Shown: piece by piece, positions 63,959 to 64,000 of the stretch
Numbering within the stretch: the first letter of the stretch is position 1
Layout: the number at the start of each line of letters is the position of its first letter
NCBI GenBank assembly: GCA_964512995.1
Contig: CAZELM010000012.1
Span: forward strand, 1-64,000
DNA length: 64,000 bases
Source of the DNA: CAZELM01 sp964512995
Lineage (GTDB): Bacteria > CSSED10-310
Reading direction: 5' to 3'
Notes under the pieces: generated by a model
Database searches by the model: none
The model's input: only the letters and a program-made list of their open reading frames with translations
Told to the model about the DNA's origin: nothing
Translations under genes and position numbers: made by a program

Positions 63959-64000
63959 AGACAGCAAATCCTGAGATCGAATTGATAAACTCCAATAAAC

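Noticed and set aside
1..64000. tRNA, rRNA, insertion sequences and phage genes
   Set aside because: Intergenic spaces were read for tRNA T-arm patterns and transposase-like proteins; none was found.

Overview
The window comes from a Gram-negative-type, probably anaerobic bacterium of an uncultivated lineage. I cannot place it below that level. An OmpA-family outer-membrane protein points to an outer membrane. The mre/rod operon indicates a rod-shaped, peptidoglycan-containing cell. The ispG/dxr genes show the MEP isoprenoid route. An indolepyruvate:ferredoxin oxidoreductase operon with an ADP-forming acyl-CoA synthetase indicates amino-acid fermentation. Long Thr-Pro linkers and cohesin/dockerin-like domains indicate an elaborate cell surface. 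A 100-base N run (1421-1520) lies inside a low-complexity repeat. No rRNA, tRNA, CRISPR array, transposase or phage gene was seen.

Layout. 1-3.8 kb: two surface genes, a Thr-Pro-linker/dockerin/cohesin-like protein (5' end outside the window) and a secreted cohesin-like protein with a C-terminal membrane anchor, each closed by a near-identical intrinsic terminator. 3.8-4.2 kb: non-coding repeats. 4.2-15.2 kb (minus strand): a tightly packed, often overlapping envelope-glycan cluster with glycosyltransferases of GT2, GT9-like and GT39-like type, two methyltransferases, a B12-type radical SAM enzyme, a TPR membrane protein, a VanZ-like protein fused to an Mth938-like domain, a GalT/HIT-family protein and a UbiA-family protein that appears to have lost its catalytic aspartates. 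15.2-18.3 kb: an RRM RNA-binding protein, an 18-unit minisatellite, and an unusual protein that looks like a SLOG-type Rossmann domain joined to a possible ADP-ribosyltransferase-like effector. 18.3-21.8 kb: a membrane histidine kinase and an NtrC-type sigma-54 activator. 21.9-31.6 kb: mreB-mreC-mreD-mrdA-rodA, a radical SAM/DUF2344 protein and RNase G.

31.7-34.5 kb: an ECF sigma factor, a zinc-finger anti-sigma factor and an HtrA-like protein that keeps the catalytic serine but lacks the His and Asp. 34.5-39.1 kb: thiC-thiD and a Tat-exported AmrS-like radical SAM enzyme on the minus strand, then a site-2-protease-like membrane protein on the plus strand. 39.1-48.1 kb (minus strand): the classic truA-rplM-rpsI-rpsB-tsf-pyrH-frr-uppS-cdsA-dxr-ispG block, with no rseP at its usual place. 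48.3-52.7 kb: a 35-residue basic protein and a second glycan/thiol-like cluster (two GT4, PIG-L deacetylase, GNAT). 53-57.6 kb: iorA-iorB-acd, an energy-conserving module for aryl-2-oxoacids. 57.7-64 kb: an exported protein, an ABC-2 exporter, an OmpA/PKD protein and a secreted beta-propeller whose start codon lies inside a terminator-like hairpin.

The most unusual candidates for a new system are the SLOG-like/ART-like protein beside the minisatellite, the ECF-linked pseudo-HtrA, the VanZ-Mth938 fusion with the degenerate UbiA protein in the glycan cluster, and the cohesin/dockerin surface pair. Family names come from motif reading only; no database search was possible.
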